DNA of 64,000 nucleotides from Caryophanales bacterium. GTDB lineage: Bacteria > Bacillota > Bacilli > CAJFEE01. The DNA lies in NCBI GenBank assembly GCA_029256085.1, contig JAQSYP010000001.1, forward strand, positions 706,497-770,496, written 5' to 3'. The notes beneath the pieces are model-generated. The model worked only from the letters and a program-made list of their open reading frames with translations, was not told where the DNA came from and searched no databases. Position numbers and translations under genes: made by a program. Positions 16,712-25,791 of this stretch are shown here, piece by piece; the first letter of the stretch is position 1, and the number at the start of each line of letters is the position of its first letter.

Positions 16712-17782
16712 TTGAAAAAGACAGGATTATTTTTATCTCTAGTTCTTGCTACTAGCACGTTCCTAGGTGCATGTGGTACTACTAAAGAAACTGGTGAGAA
16801 AGACACTGCAGAAAAAAAAGAGAACAAATTTAAAGTAGGTATGGTAACTGATACTGGTGGTGTTGATGATAAATCCTTCAACCAGTCAGCTTGGGAAGGT
16901 ATGCAAAGATTAGGTAAGGAGGAAGGTTTAGAAGAAGGTAAGGGTTATAAGTATCTTCAGTCTAATTCTGATTCAGAATATGTTCCTAACTTAACAACTT
17001 TTGCTGAGGGCGGTTATAACCTAACTTACGGAATCGGCTTCTTATTAGCTGATCATGTTGGTACAGTTGCAAAGCAGTATCCAAACCAACAGTTTGCTAT
17101 CGTGGATAGTGTTGTTGAAGGAGATAATGTTACAAGTATTACTTTTAAAGAACACCAAGGCTCTTTCTTAGTTGGGGTACTTGCTGCTTTAAATACTAAA
17201 ACAAATAAAGTTGGATTTATCGGTGGAGTTAAATCAGATCTAATCTCTAAATTCGAAGTTGGTTTTAGAGCTGGTGTTAAATCGGTAAACCCTAAAGTTG
17301 AAATTATTTCACAATATGCAGATAGTTTTGTAGATACTGCAAAAGGTACTTCTATAGCTTCTGCTATGTACGGACAAAAAGTTGATATTATTTACCACGC
17401 TGCTGGTAACGTTGGAAATGGTGTATTTACAGAAGCGAAAAACCGTGCTAAAAAAGGTGAGAAAGTTTGGGTTATCGGAGTTGACCGTGACCAACATAAT
17501 GAAGGTATGCCTGAGAATGTAACTCTTACATCAATGGTTAAACGTGTAGATAACGCAGTTTTTGAGGTTTCTAAAAAGGCGTTAGATGGTACACTAAAAG
17601 GTGGAGAAATTGTTGAATTTGGTTTAGAGGAAAAAGGTGTTGGTATTGCCCCAACTACTTCAAACCTACAAGAAGGTCAAGTTGACAAAGTAAAAGAATA
17701 TGAAGAAAAGATTTTAAGCGGTGAAATTAAAGTCCCTTCAAGTGAAAAAGAGTATACAGAGTTTGAAAAAACACTAAAATAA
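16712..17782 (+). CDS. BMP/PnrA-family nucleoside-binding lipoprotein
   Basis: Substrate-binding protein of the ABC importer encoded by the next three genes. 356 residues. The signal peptide ends in a lipobox FLGAC with the lipidated cysteine at 21. Mature protein shows the Bmp/PnrA features: GMVTDTGGVDDKSFNQSAWEG near the N-terminus, YGIGFLLADH, KVGFIGGVKSDLISKFEVGF and WVIGVDRDQ. The family binds purine nucleosides; guanosine is the likely ligand by analogy with B. subtilis NupN. TTG start after TTAGGGGG. A strong hairpin separates it from the ATPase gene. Confidence 0.93.
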   Translation: MKKTGLFLSLVLATSTFLGACGTTKETGEKDTAEKKENKFKVGMVTDTGGVDDKSFNQSAWEGMQRLGKEEGLEEGKGYKYLQSNSDSEYVPNLTTFAEGGYNLTYGIGFLLADHVGTVAKQYPNQQFAIVDSVVEGDNVTSITFKEHQGSFLVGVLAALNTKTNKVGFIGGVKSDLISKFEVGFRAGVKSVNPKVEIISQYADSFVDTAKGTSIASAMYGQKVDIIYHAAGNVGNGVFTEAKNRAKKGEKVWVIGVDRDQHNEGMPENVTLTSMVKRVDNAVFEVSKKALDGTLKGGEIVEFGLEEKGVGIAPTTSNLQEGQVDKVKEYEEKILSGEIKVPSSEKEYTEFEKTLK

Positions 17783-17789
17783 TAAATGA

Positions 17790-17830
17790 AAAATAATAAG
17801 GCTAGTATTATATACTGGCCTTATTATTTT
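17790..17830 (+). terminator. Attenuator-like hairpin between lipoprotein and ATPase genes
   Basis: AAAATAATAAGGC pairs perfectly with GCCTTATTATTTT, and the stem continues through C/T-AGTA to TACT-G/G. It starts eight bases after the lipoprotein stop. Such hairpins often let the binding protein be made in excess over the membrane components by partial termination or by 3' end protection. Confidence 0.65.
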
Positions 17831-17869
17831 AAAGATGAGATATGGAGTTTTTTATTAGGAGTGGTATAT

Positions 17870-19402
17870 TTGGAATTTGTAATAGAAATGCTTAATATCC
17901 GCAAAGAATTCCCCGGTATTGTAGCAAATGATAACATTACATTGCAGGTAAAAAAAGGTGAAATTCATGCTCTGCTTGGAGAGAATGGTGCAGGTAAGTC
18001 AACTTTAATGAATGTTCTTTTCGGTTTATATCAACCTGAAAAAGGCGAAATAAAAGTAAGAGGTAACGCAGTAAAAATAACAAATCCAAACATTGCTAAC
18101 CGTCTCGGTATCGGAATGGTACACCAACACTTTATGTTAGTTCATAATTTTACAGTTACTGAAAATATTATTTTAGGTAGCGAGACAACAAAAAATGGCA
18201 CTATTAATATTAAGGATGCTGCTATAAAAATAAAAGAATTATCTGACAGATATGGCCTATCGGTAGATCCATACGCGAAGATAGAGGATATTACGGTTGG
18301 GATGCAACAAAGAGTAGAAATTCTGAAAGTTTTATATCGTGGTGCTAATATTCTAATTTTCGATGAACCTACTGCTGCCCTAACACCACAGGAAATTAAC
18401 GAATTAATTGATATTATGAAAAAATTAGTCTCCGAGGGTAAGTCAATAATTCTTATAACTCATAAACTTAAGGAAATTATGGCAGTTTGTGACAGTGTAA
18501 CAATAATTAGACGTGGGCGTGGTATTAAAACTCTAGATGTTTCTGCCACAAACCCTGATGAGTTAGCGGCATTAATGGTTGGTAGAGAAGTTAACTTTAA
18601 AGTTGAAAAGGGACCTGCAAATCCAAAAAGTACTGTCTTAGATATAAATGACTTAGTAGTTTATGATGCACGTAATTTACCTGCAGTTAATGGTTTAAAT
18701 TTAGAAGTTAAAGCTGGAGAGATTTTAGGTATTGCTGGTGTTGACGGAAATGGTCAATCCGAGTTAATTGAGGCAATAACCGGTTTAAGAAAAGTTGCAA
18801 GTGGGATTATTAAGTTGTCAAAAAATGATATAACAAACAAACCTACGCGTAAAATAACTGAGGCGGGGATTGGACACATTCCTCAAGACAGACATAAGCA
18901 TGGTTTAGTACTTGATTTTACAATGAGAGAAAATATGGTCCTACAAACATATTACAATAAGCCTTATTCTAAATCGGGTATTCTTCAGAATGATGTGATA
19001 GCAAAAAAAGCACAACAACTAATTGAGGAATTTGATGTTAGAACTCCAAGTGATCTTACTCTAGCTAGGTCACTTTCTGGTGGAAATCAACAAAAGGCAA
19101 TTATTGCTAGAGAAGTTGACCGGAGCCCAGATTTACTTATTGCGGCACAACCAACACGCGGCTTAGATGTAGGCGCTATTGAATTTATTCACAAGAAATT
19201 AATAGAGGAAAGAGATAAAGGTAAAGCAGTCTTGTTAATTTCTCTTGAACTAGATGAGGTTATGAATGTAAGCGATAGAATAGCTGTAATTTATGAAGGA
19301 AAAATTATTGAGATCGTAGATGCTAAACAAACAACTGAGCAGGAGCTAGGATTACTAATGGCTGGTGGAAATCGTAATAAGGAGGTTGAGAACAATGAGT
19401 AA
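17870..19402 (+). CDS. Nucleoside ABC importer, duplicated ATPase subunit
   Basis: Double ATP-binding protein, homologous to NupO and RbsA. N-terminal half: Walker A GENGAGKS (residues 37-44), VGMQQRVEILKVLYRG in place of the signature, Walker B LIFDEPTAAL. C-terminal half: GVDGNGQSE, signature LSGGNQQKAII and AAQPTRGLDVG, where glutamine replaces the catalytic glutamate as is usual in this class. I set the start at TTG 17870, eight bases after AGGAG (17857-17861); the open frame extends 28 residues further upstream, but that stretch crosses the hairpin and has no ribosome site. About 510 residues. Its end overlaps the permease start by eight bases. Confidence 0.93.
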   Translation: MEFVIEMLNIRKEFPGIVANDNITLQVKKGEIHALLGENGAGKSTLMNVLFGLYQPEKGEIKVRGNAVKITNPNIANRLGIGMVHQHFMLVHNFTVTENIILGSETTKNGTINIKDAAIKIKELSDRYGLSVDPYAKIEDITVGMQQRVEILKVLYRGANILIFDEPTAALTPQEINELIDIMKKLVSEGKSIILITHKLKEIMAVCDSVTIIRRGRGIKTLDVSATNPDELAALMVGREVNFKVEKGPANPKSTVLDINDLVVYDARNLPAVNGLNLEVKAGEILGIAGVDGNGQSELIEAITGLRKVASGIIKLSKNDITNKPTRKITEAGIGHIPQDRHKHGLVLDFTMRENMVLQTYYNKPYSKSGILQNDVIAKKAQQLIEEFDVRTPSDLTLARSLSGGNQQKAIIAREVDRSPDLLIAAQPTRGLDVGAIEFIHKKLIEERDKGKAVLLISLELDEVMNVSDRIAVIYEGKIIEIVDAKQTTEQELGLLMAGGNRNKEVENNE

Positions 19403-20447
19403 AATCTCAACCAATTTTACTAATATATTAATTCCTGTTTTTGCAGCATTAATGGGTCTGTTATTTGGAGCGCTAATTATGCTTTTCAGTGGTTATGATC
19501 CAGTTCTGGGTTATACAGCACTATTCGAAGGTATGTTTGGTACACCAAGAGCATTTGGAGAGACAATACGAGCAATGACACCTCTAATTCTAGCAGGTAT
19601 CGCTGTTGGGTTTGCATTTAGAACAGGACTTTTTAACATTGGAGTAGAAGGTCAAGCTCTTGTCGGCTGGCTGGCAGCAGTATGGGTTGGAGTCGCATTA
19701 GACTTACCGAAACCGCTACATGTTACTATAGCTATCGTAGTTGCAGCGATTGCAGGTGCATTATGGGGTTTTATCCCAGGTCTTCTTAAGGGGAGATTTG
19801 GTGTTAATGAAGTTATTGTTACAATTATGCTAAATTATACTGCACTTTATCTAACAAGTTATTTGATTAAAAGATATATATTTGCAGGGAATGAAAAATC
19901 AGAAAATATTAAAGAAAGTGCCTCTTTACAATCACCATGGTTATCTGAACAATTTGGATTCTCAAGGATTCACTATGGGATTTTTATTGCATTATTAATG
20001 GCTATCGTTATGTGGTATATATTAGAAAAAACTACATTAGGATATGAGTTGCGTTCTGTTGGTTTCAATAAACACGCTTCTCAATATGCAGGTATGAATG
20101 TTAATAATAACATAATGTACTCGATGATGATTTCAGGTGGATTTGCTGGAATAGCAGGCTCTATGGAAGGTTTAGGAACGTTTGGAAACATGACGGCATT
20201 AACCCATTTTACTGGTATTGGATTTGATGGAATAGCTGTTTCTTTACTAGGAGGAAATACAGCTATAGGAATTGTTGTCTCAGCATTATTATTTGGAGGA
20301 TTAAATAGTGCTGCGCCAAGTATGAACTTTAATGCAGATGTTCCTTCTGAACTAGTAAGAATAATCATTGCATTAATAATATTTTTTGTTGCCTCTAGCT
20401 ATGTAATAAAATACGTAATAAGTAAGTATAGCAAGGAGGATAAATAA
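19395..20447 (+). CDS. Nucleoside ABC importer, permease 1
   Basis: Integral membrane permease of the RbsC/YufP type, about 350 residues with eight or more hydrophobic segments. Conserved parts: FRTGLFNIGVEGQ near residue 75, FGVNEVIVTIMLNYTALYL, and GFDGIAVSLLGGNTAIGI in the cytoplasmic coupling region. ATG 19395 is nine bases after GGAGG (19381-19385); it lies inside the end of the ATPase gene, so translation is coupled. Pairs with the next permease to form the channel. Confidence 0.92.
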   Translation: MSKISTNFTNILIPVFAALMGLLFGALIMLFSGYDPVLGYTALFEGMFGTPRAFGETIRAMTPLILAGIAVGFAFRTGLFNIGVEGQALVGWLAAVWVGVALDLPKPLHVTIAIVVAAIAGALWGFIPGLLKGRFGVNEVIVTIMLNYTALYLTSYLIKRYIFAGNEKSENIKESASLQSPWLSEQFGFSRIHYGIFIALLMAIVMWYILEKTTLGYELRSVGFNKHASQYAGMNVNNNIMYSMMISGGFAGIAGSMEGLGTFGNMTALTHFTGIGFDGIAVSLLGGNTAIGIVVSALLFGGLNSAAPSMNFNADVPSELVRIIIALIIFFVASSYVIKYVISKYSKEDK

Positions 20448-20449
20448 TT

Positions 20450-21412
20450 ATGGACTTTCTAGATATTCTTGCTATTATTACTACAGCTACTTTATACACT
20501 TCTGCACCACTTGTTTTTACAGCGCTCGGAGGAGTCTTCTCTGAAAGATCAGGTGTTGTAAACATAGCTTTAGAAGGATTAATGTTATTTGGAGCCTTTA
20601 TTGGGATCGTCTCAACCCTTTTACTTGAAAATAAATTTGGGGAGATAACTCCTTGGCTTGCTCTTTTATTTGCAGCTGTTGGTTCAGGTATATTTGCAAG
20701 TCTCCATGCTTTAGCGAGTATAACTTTTAAGGCTGACCAAACCGTTAGTGGAGTAGCGATTAATTTCATGGCTCTTGGTATATCGGTCTTTGCAATTAAA
20801 AAGATATTCGATGGTAAGGGTCAAACTGATTTTATTCAAAATAGAATTGATAAAATAGACATTCCAGTATTGTCTGATATTCCTATTATTGGAGATCTAT
20901 TTTTTCAATCAGTACCACTTACATCGTACATTGCAATTGTTTTAGCGTTCATTGTATGGTTTATAATTTTTAAAACACCATTTGGCTTGAGGTTAAGAGC
21001 TGTTGGTGAACATCCAGCAGCAGCTGATACAATGGGTATAAACGTAATTAAAATGAGGTATACTGCAGTTATTATTTCGGGAATGTTAGCAGGTATTGGT
21101 GGGGCAGTTTATGCAATAAGTATTTCTGGTAACTTCTCTAGTGTAACAATAGCTGGACAAGGATTCTTAGCTTTAGCAGCTATGATTTTTGGAAAGTGGC
21201 ATCCACTAGGTACTTTAGCTGCGGCAATGTTTTTCGGCTTTGCTCAAGCACTAGGAATAACGGGTGCATATATTCCAATAGTTAAAGACCTACCATCAGC
21301 CTTTTTAACTATGCTACCGTATGTATTAACTATATTAGCTCTTACAGGCTTTGTAGGTAGAGCTGAGGCGCCAAAAGCATTAGGAATACCGTATGAAAAA
21401 GGTAAAAGATAA
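20450..21412 (+). CDS. Nucleoside ABC importer, permease 2
   Basis: Second permease, 320 residues, mostly hydrophobic, NupQ-like. Conserved FSERSGVVNIALEGLMLFGA (about 25-45), ADQTVSGVAINFMALG, RLRAVGEHPAAADTMGI and FLALAAMIFGKWHPLG. AAGGAGG precedes the ATG, which is two bases after the stop of permease 1. Ends the four-gene importer operon, which is closed by a terminator. Confidence 0.92.
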   Translation: MDFLDILAIITTATLYTSAPLVFTALGGVFSERSGVVNIALEGLMLFGAFIGIVSTLLLENKFGEITPWLALLFAAVGSGIFASLHALASITFKADQTVSGVAINFMALGISVFAIKKIFDGKGQTDFIQNRIDKIDIPVLSDIPIIGDLFFQSVPLTSYIAIVLAFIVWFIIFKTPFGLRLRAVGEHPAAADTMGINVIKMRYTAVIISGMLAGIGGAVYAISISGNFSSVTIAGQGFLALAAMIFGKWHPLGTLAAAMFFGFAQALGITGAYIPIVKDLPSAFLTMLPYVLTILALTGFVGRAEAPKALGIPYEKGKR

Positions 21413-21426
21413 CATCAAAGATAAAT

Positions 21427-21463
21427 ACACCTACTACTTTCAAGTGGTTAGGTGTTTTTTTTT
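21427..21463 (+). terminator. Terminator after the nucleoside importer
   Basis: ACACCTA-CTACTT pairs imperfectly with AAGTGG-TTAGGTGT, followed by nine T. Confidence 0.8.
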
Positions 21464-21511
21464 ATTTTTGTCATAAACTAATAAAGACATTTTTTAGAAA
21501 GAGTGGTTCAT

Positions 21512-22798
21512 ATGAAAAATATTAATGAAAGTATTTATGAATATAATAGGTTAAAACTTCATGTCATAAGCACAAAAAAGTTTAAGACTATAACTATCCT
21601 ATTACGCTGTAAGAACATATTAGATAAGGAAAGTATAACTGAGCGTGCACTACTTCCGTTTGTCTTGCAATCAGGTACGAAGGAATATGATAATCCAGTT
21701 AAGCTTCGTACATATTTAGATGATTTATATGGTGCTAGATTGTCTGTTGATGTCACTAAGAAGGGAAGCTTTCATATTCTTTCGATTCGAGTAGATGTAG
21801 TAAATGACAAGTTTTTACCAAATAAAGAAAAGTTATTATCACAAGCTTGCAAAATTTTAGCTGATGTCCTATTAAATCCTGTTATTGAAAATGAAGGTTT
21901 TAAAAGTGAATTCGTTGAAACTGAGAAAAGAATTTTATCTCAGAAATTAGATGCAATATACGATGATAAGATGCAGTATGCCTCTCAAAGAATAACTGAA
22001 GAAATGTTTGAAAATGATGATTACAAGTATAATTCCTTAGGAATAAGTGAGGACATTACGAAAATAAATTCTCAATCTTTATTTAAAATATATGAAGAAA
22101 TAATTAGTAATGATGAAATTGATATTTATATACTTGGAGATATAGATAAGGAAGAAGCAAAAAAGAACATTGAACATTCCTTTGGCACATTCTTAAGTAA
22201 GACACCAAATATTAAACCTTTAGAAAATAAAAACAAATCAAATCGTGATGAGGTTAAAGAGGTTAAAGAGGAACAAGATATTAGTCAAGGTAAATTAAAT
22301 ATTGGCTATTTTACCAATATAACTTACAAAGATGAAGATTACTTTGCATTACAAATGTTCAATGGTATCTTTGGTGGTTTTTCTCACTCGAAACTATTCA
22401 TTAATGTAAGAGAAAAGAATAGCTTAGCTTATTTTGCTAATTCAAGAATAGAAAGTCATAAAGGGATTATGCTAGTTATGACAGGAATTGAAGCGTCAAA
22501 ATATAAGCAAGCAAATGAAATTATTGATGAGCAACTTGAAGAAATGAAAAAAGGAAATATCACAGAAAAAGAAATTGAACAAACAAAGTTAGTATTAATT
22601 AATCAAATACTTGAAACACTTGACACACCAAGAGGTTTGTTAGAGCTTTTCTACCATAATGTAGTATCTAATAAGGAAAGAAAATTTGATGAATGGATAA
22701 ATAAGCTCAATTCTGTTACAAAGGAACAAATAGTAAAAGTCGCTAATAAAATCGAGAAAGATACTATTTATTTCTTATCTGGAAAGGAGGCTAACTAA
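21512..22798 (+). CDS. ymfF: M16-like protein YmfF, catalytically degenerate
   Basis: 428 residues of the M16 fold. No HxxEH zinc motif can be found where it should be (LLPFVLQSGTKEYDNP), although VETEKRIL remains; the C-terminal half keeps NVREKNSLAYFANSRIESHKG. It is therefore the non-catalytic half of a pair with YmfH, which overlaps it by one base and has the motif. ATG 21512 suits the AAAGAGTGG site better than the in-frame GTG at 21503. A charged insert near residue 250 (DEVKEVKEEQ) arises from a short tandem repeat. The substrate is unknown. Confidence 0.88.
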   Translation: MKNINESIYEYNRLKLHVISTKKFKTITILLRCKNILDKESITERALLPFVLQSGTKEYDNPVKLRTYLDDLYGARLSVDVTKKGSFHILSIRVDVVNDKFLPNKEKLLSQACKILADVLLNPVIENEGFKSEFVETEKRILSQKLDAIYDDKMQYASQRITEEMFENDDYKYNSLGISEDITKINSQSLFKIYEEIISNDEIDIYILGDIDKEEAKKNIEHSFGTFLSKTPNIKPLENKNKSNRDEVKEVKEEQDISQGKLNIGYFTNITYKDEDYFALQMFNGIFGGFSHSKLFINVREKNSLAYFANSRIESHKGIMLVMTGIEASKYKQANEIIDEQLEEMKKGNITEKEIEQTKLVLINQILETLDTPRGLLELFYHNVVSNKERKFDEWINKLNSVTKEQIVKVANKIEKDTIYFLSGKEAN

Positions 22799-24081
22799 TG
22801 GAAAAGTTAAGTTATGATACTCTGGATGAGAATTTATTTCATAAGAAGCTTAACAATGGTTTGGAAGTTTATCTACTTCCAAAGAATGAATTTAATAAAA
22901 CCTTTGCAACTTTTACAACTAAATATGGTTCAATTGATAATAATTTTGTACCTATTAACAAGAACCAATCAATACAAGTTCCAGACGGAATTGCACATTT
23001 TCTTGAGCACAAACTATTTGAAAAAGAAGATGAAGATGTTTTTCAAAAGTTTAGTCAACAAGGAGCTTCTGCAAATGCCTTTACATCATTTACGCGAACT
23101 TGCTATTTATTTTCAAGCACAAATAATATTTATAAAAATTTAGAAACTCTCATTAATTTTGTACAGGAGCCATATTTCTCAGAACAATCAGTTGAAAAAG
23201 AAAAAGGAATTATCGCACAAGAAATTAAAATGTACGACGATAATCCTGATTGGAAAGCATACTTTGGAACAATAGAATCTCTATATGAATCTTTACCTAT
23301 AAGAATAGATATAGCAGGTACAATAGAATCCATTGGCAAAATTGATAAAGAGTTATTATACGAATGCTATAATACATTTTATCATCCAAGTAATATGCTT
23401 TTATTCGTAACAGGTCCATTTGATGAAAATGAAATGATGAAGTTCATAGAAGAGAATCAAACAAGAAAAGATTTTAAAGAAGTGTCCCCTGTTAAAAGAA
23501 ACTTTGCTGATGAACCTATTGAAGTAAAAGAAAAAGATAAAATAGTTAGTTTCTTTGTACAAACTCCAAAGGTAATGATCGGTATTAAAAACAATTCAGT
23601 AAATAAGAAGGGAAAAGACTGGATAAAATCAGAGCAATCAAAAAATATTATCCTTGATTTAATATTTGGAAGTCATACATCAAACCATTATGAAATGTAC
23701 CAAAGCGGTTTAATTGATGATACTTTTTCATATGACTACACTGAAGAAGCAAGCTACGGCTTTGGGATTATAGGTGGAGATACTAAGTATCCAGATAAGT
23801 TACAAGAAAAAATAAAAACGCTTTTAATTGAAAGCAAAAATAAAGATTGGGATTATAAAGAACTAGAAACTTTAAAAAGACGGAAAATTGGAGTATTCTT
23901 AAATTCATTAAATTCACCTGAATATATTGCTAATCAATTTACAAGATATGCATTTATGGAAGCAAATCTTTTTGATACAATGGAAGTTTTAAATAATTTA
24001 ACATTGGAAGACATAAAACAGTCAATTAACGAGTTAATAAATGAACAATCGATGTCAACTTGTAAAATTTTACCAAAATAG
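22798..24081 (+). CDS. ymfH: M16 zinc protease YmfH
   Basis: 427 residues. The inverted zinc motif is HFLEHKLF with H67, E70 and H71; the third ligand lies in EKEKGIIAQEIKMYDDNPDW. The start ATG shares its A with the stop of ymfF (TAATG), with AAAGGAGG upstream, so the two are made together in a fixed ratio. M16B enzymes often work as active/inactive heterodimers, which fits this pair. The substrate is unknown; related pairs process peptides in bacteriocin and quinone-cofactor pathways. Confidence 0.9.
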   Translation: MEKLSYDTLDENLFHKKLNNGLEVYLLPKNEFNKTFATFTTKYGSIDNNFVPINKNQSIQVPDGIAHFLEHKLFEKEDEDVFQKFSQQGASANAFTSFTRTCYLFSSTNNIYKNLETLINFVQEPYFSEQSVEKEKGIIAQEIKMYDDNPDWKAYFGTIESLYESLPIRIDIAGTIESIGKIDKELLYECYNTFYHPSNMLLFVTGPFDENEMMKFIEENQTRKDFKEVSPVKRNFADEPIEVKEKDKIVSFFVQTPKVMIGIKNNSVNKKGKDWIKSEQSKNIILDLIFGSHTSNHYEMYQSGLIDDTFSYDYTEEASYGFGIIGGDTKYPDKLQEKIKTLLIESKNKDWDYKELETLKRRKIGVFLNSLNSPEYIANQFTRYAFMEANLFDTMEVLNNLTLEDIKQSINELINEQSMSTCKILPK

Positions 24082-24102
24082 TTAATCTGTATCTTTACAG
24101 TG

Positions 24103-24140
24103 AAGCATCCTTTTTGCTATGTTAAGAAGGATGCTTTGTA
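24103..24140 (+). terminator. Terminator after ymfH
   Basis: AAGCATCCTT (24103-24112) pairs with AAGGATGCTT (24127-24136), then TGTATTT. The U-tract is interrupted, so efficiency is uncertain. Confidence 0.65.
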
Positions 24141-24172
24141 TTTATAAATTTAATTTTTTAGTGGTGTTAATT

Positions 24173-24883
24173 TTGAAAAAAATATTTATAACTGGTGCAA
24201 GTAGTGAAATAGGATTAGAACTAATCGAATTACTTATTAATAAAGATTTCGTTATATACGCTCAATATAACTCTAGATCTAATTGTTTACTAACCAAATT
24301 TGAGAAATATTCTAATATTGTTTTTATTAAATGTGATTTTAGTAATGATGAAGATTTGAAAATAGTTTATGAATCTTTAAATAAAGATATAGACATCTTT
24401 ATTAATATTAGTGGCAAAGAATTAGAAGGGTTATTTACTGACTTTGATGATGCTGTTTATGAAGAACTTACAAAAGTTAATCTATTAACTCCCCTAGCTA
24501 TCTTAAAAAAATTCATACCTAATATGGTTAATAATAAGTTTGGTAAGATTGTATTTATTACATCAATATGGGGTGAAATTGGAGCTGCGAATGAAGTAAT
24601 GTACTCTACACTAAAGGGTGCACAAAATACTTTTGTAAAGGCGTTATCGAAAGAATTAGCCCCTTCTAATATTAATGTAAATGCTGTATCACCTGGGGCT
24701 GTCGATACCAAGATGTTAAACTCTTTAGAACCAACTGATATAGAGATTTTAAAATCAGACATACCTTTAAGTAGATTAGCTGAGCCAAAAGAAATTGCAA
24801 CATTAGTAGAATTTTTAATAAGTGACAAATCAAATTATATAACAGGTCAAGTAATTGGCATTAATGGCGGCTGGAAAATATAG
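24173..24883 (+). CDS. ymfI: Short-chain dehydrogenase YmfI (FabG-like)
   Basis: 236 residues of the classical SDR family. TGASSEIG at the N-terminus binds the cofactor; INISG replaces the usual NNAG; the catalytic serine lies in FITSIWG and the YxxxK pair is YSTLK; NAVSPGAVDTKM and the C-terminal NGG (TGQVIGINGGWKI) are typical of 3-oxoacyl-ACP-reductase-like members. The TTG start at 24173 follows GTGGTG; upstream in-frame sequence overlaps the terminator and is not coding. Locus between ymfH and ymfK is that of ymfI. The true substrate is not known. Confidence 0.88.
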   Translation: MKKIFITGASSEIGLELIELLINKDFVIYAQYNSRSNCLLTKFEKYSNIVFIKCDFSNDEDLKIVYESLNKDIDIFINISGKELEGLFTDFDDAVYEELTKVNLLTPLAILKKFIPNMVNNKFGKIVFITSIWGEIGAANEVMYSTLKGAQNTFVKALSKELAPSNINVNAVSPGAVDTKMLNSLEPTDIEILKSDIPLSRLAEPKEIATLVEFLISDKSNYITGQVIGINGGWKI

Positions 24884-24981
24884 TCGAAAATACAACATAT
24901 TTGGTTTATACTTTTCTAAAATTTGAAAAATGGTGTAGAATAATAATAAATATAATTATCCTTCAGGAGAGGGGGATACTA

Positions 24982-25773
24982 ATGAGTGATAATATTTGGT
25001 ATCTAGAATATGAAATTCAAAATAATAGGCTAGGACTACTAGGTGACATTTCTTCCTTATTAGGAATGTTAGGAATTAATATTATGACTATAAACGGTGT
25101 TGATAATCAATATCGTGGTTTGCTGTTAAGATGTGAAAATAATAATCAAATGAAACGTTTAGAGTCCATACTTCAAACTATGGATAACATAAAAATTACA
25201 AAGCTTAGACATGCAAATGTTCGAGACCGTCTGGCAGTTCGCCATGGGAGATATATACATAGGATTGGTGACGATAAGAAAACATTTAGATTTGTCAGAG
25301 ATGAGCTTGGAATATTGGTAGACTTCTTAGCAGAATTATTTAAAGAGGAAGGCACTAATTTAATCGGGATTCGCGGAATGCCTAGAGTTGGAAAAACTGA
25401 GTCAATTGTTGCCGCATCAGTTTGTGCTAATAAAAGGTGGTTGTTTGTTTCTTCAACACTTATAAAACAAACAATCAGGAGTCAACTAATTGCTGAAGAA
25501 TACAATAATGATAACATATACATAATTGATGGAATCGTTTCAACAAGACGTGCAAATGAGAAACACTGGCAACTTGTAAGAGAAATTATTTCGATGCCAG
25601 TTACTAAAGTAATCGAACATCCTGATCAATTTGTTAAGCATTCAGAGTATTCACTTGATCAATTTGATTGTATTATCGAGTTAAGAAATGATTCTAATGA
25701 AGAAATTATTGTAGAAGTTGCTGATTCAATTGATATTGGTAATGAATTTGGATTTAGTGGATTCGATTTCTAA
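24982..25773 (+). CDS. ymfK: DUF3388 protein YmfK
   Basis: 263 residues. N-terminus looks like an ACT-type regulatory fold (LEYEIQNNRLGLLGDISSLL). A P-loop-like GMPRVGKTES follows around residue 130, then WLFVSSTLIKQ and YIIDGIVSTRR. It belongs to the YmfK/DUF3388 family of Bacillales, whose function is unknown. ATG 24982 is preceded by AGGAGAGGGGG; the frame is open 27 residues upstream without a ribosome site. The small gene ymfJ, which separates ymfI and ymfK in B. subtilis, is absent here. Confidence 0.88.
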   Translation: MSDNIWYLEYEIQNNRLGLLGDISSLLGMLGINIMTINGVDNQYRGLLLRCENNNQMKRLESILQTMDNIKITKLRHANVRDRLAVRHGRYIHRIGDDKKTFRFVRDELGILVDFLAELFKEEGTNLIGIRGMPRVGKTESIVAASVCANKRWLFVSSTLIKQTIRSQLIAEEYNNDNIYIIDGIVSTRRANEKHWQLVREIISMPVTKVIEHPDQFVKHSEYSLDQFDCIIELRNDSNEEIIVEVADSIDIGNEFGFSGFDF

Positions 25774-25791
25774 AGAAAGAGGTGTTTAAAC

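Noticed and set aside
22814-23143. 109-codon plus-strand ORF inside ymfH
   Set aside because: It is a shifted frame of ymfH, which has an intact zinc motif and its own ribosome site; the shadow shows no family features.
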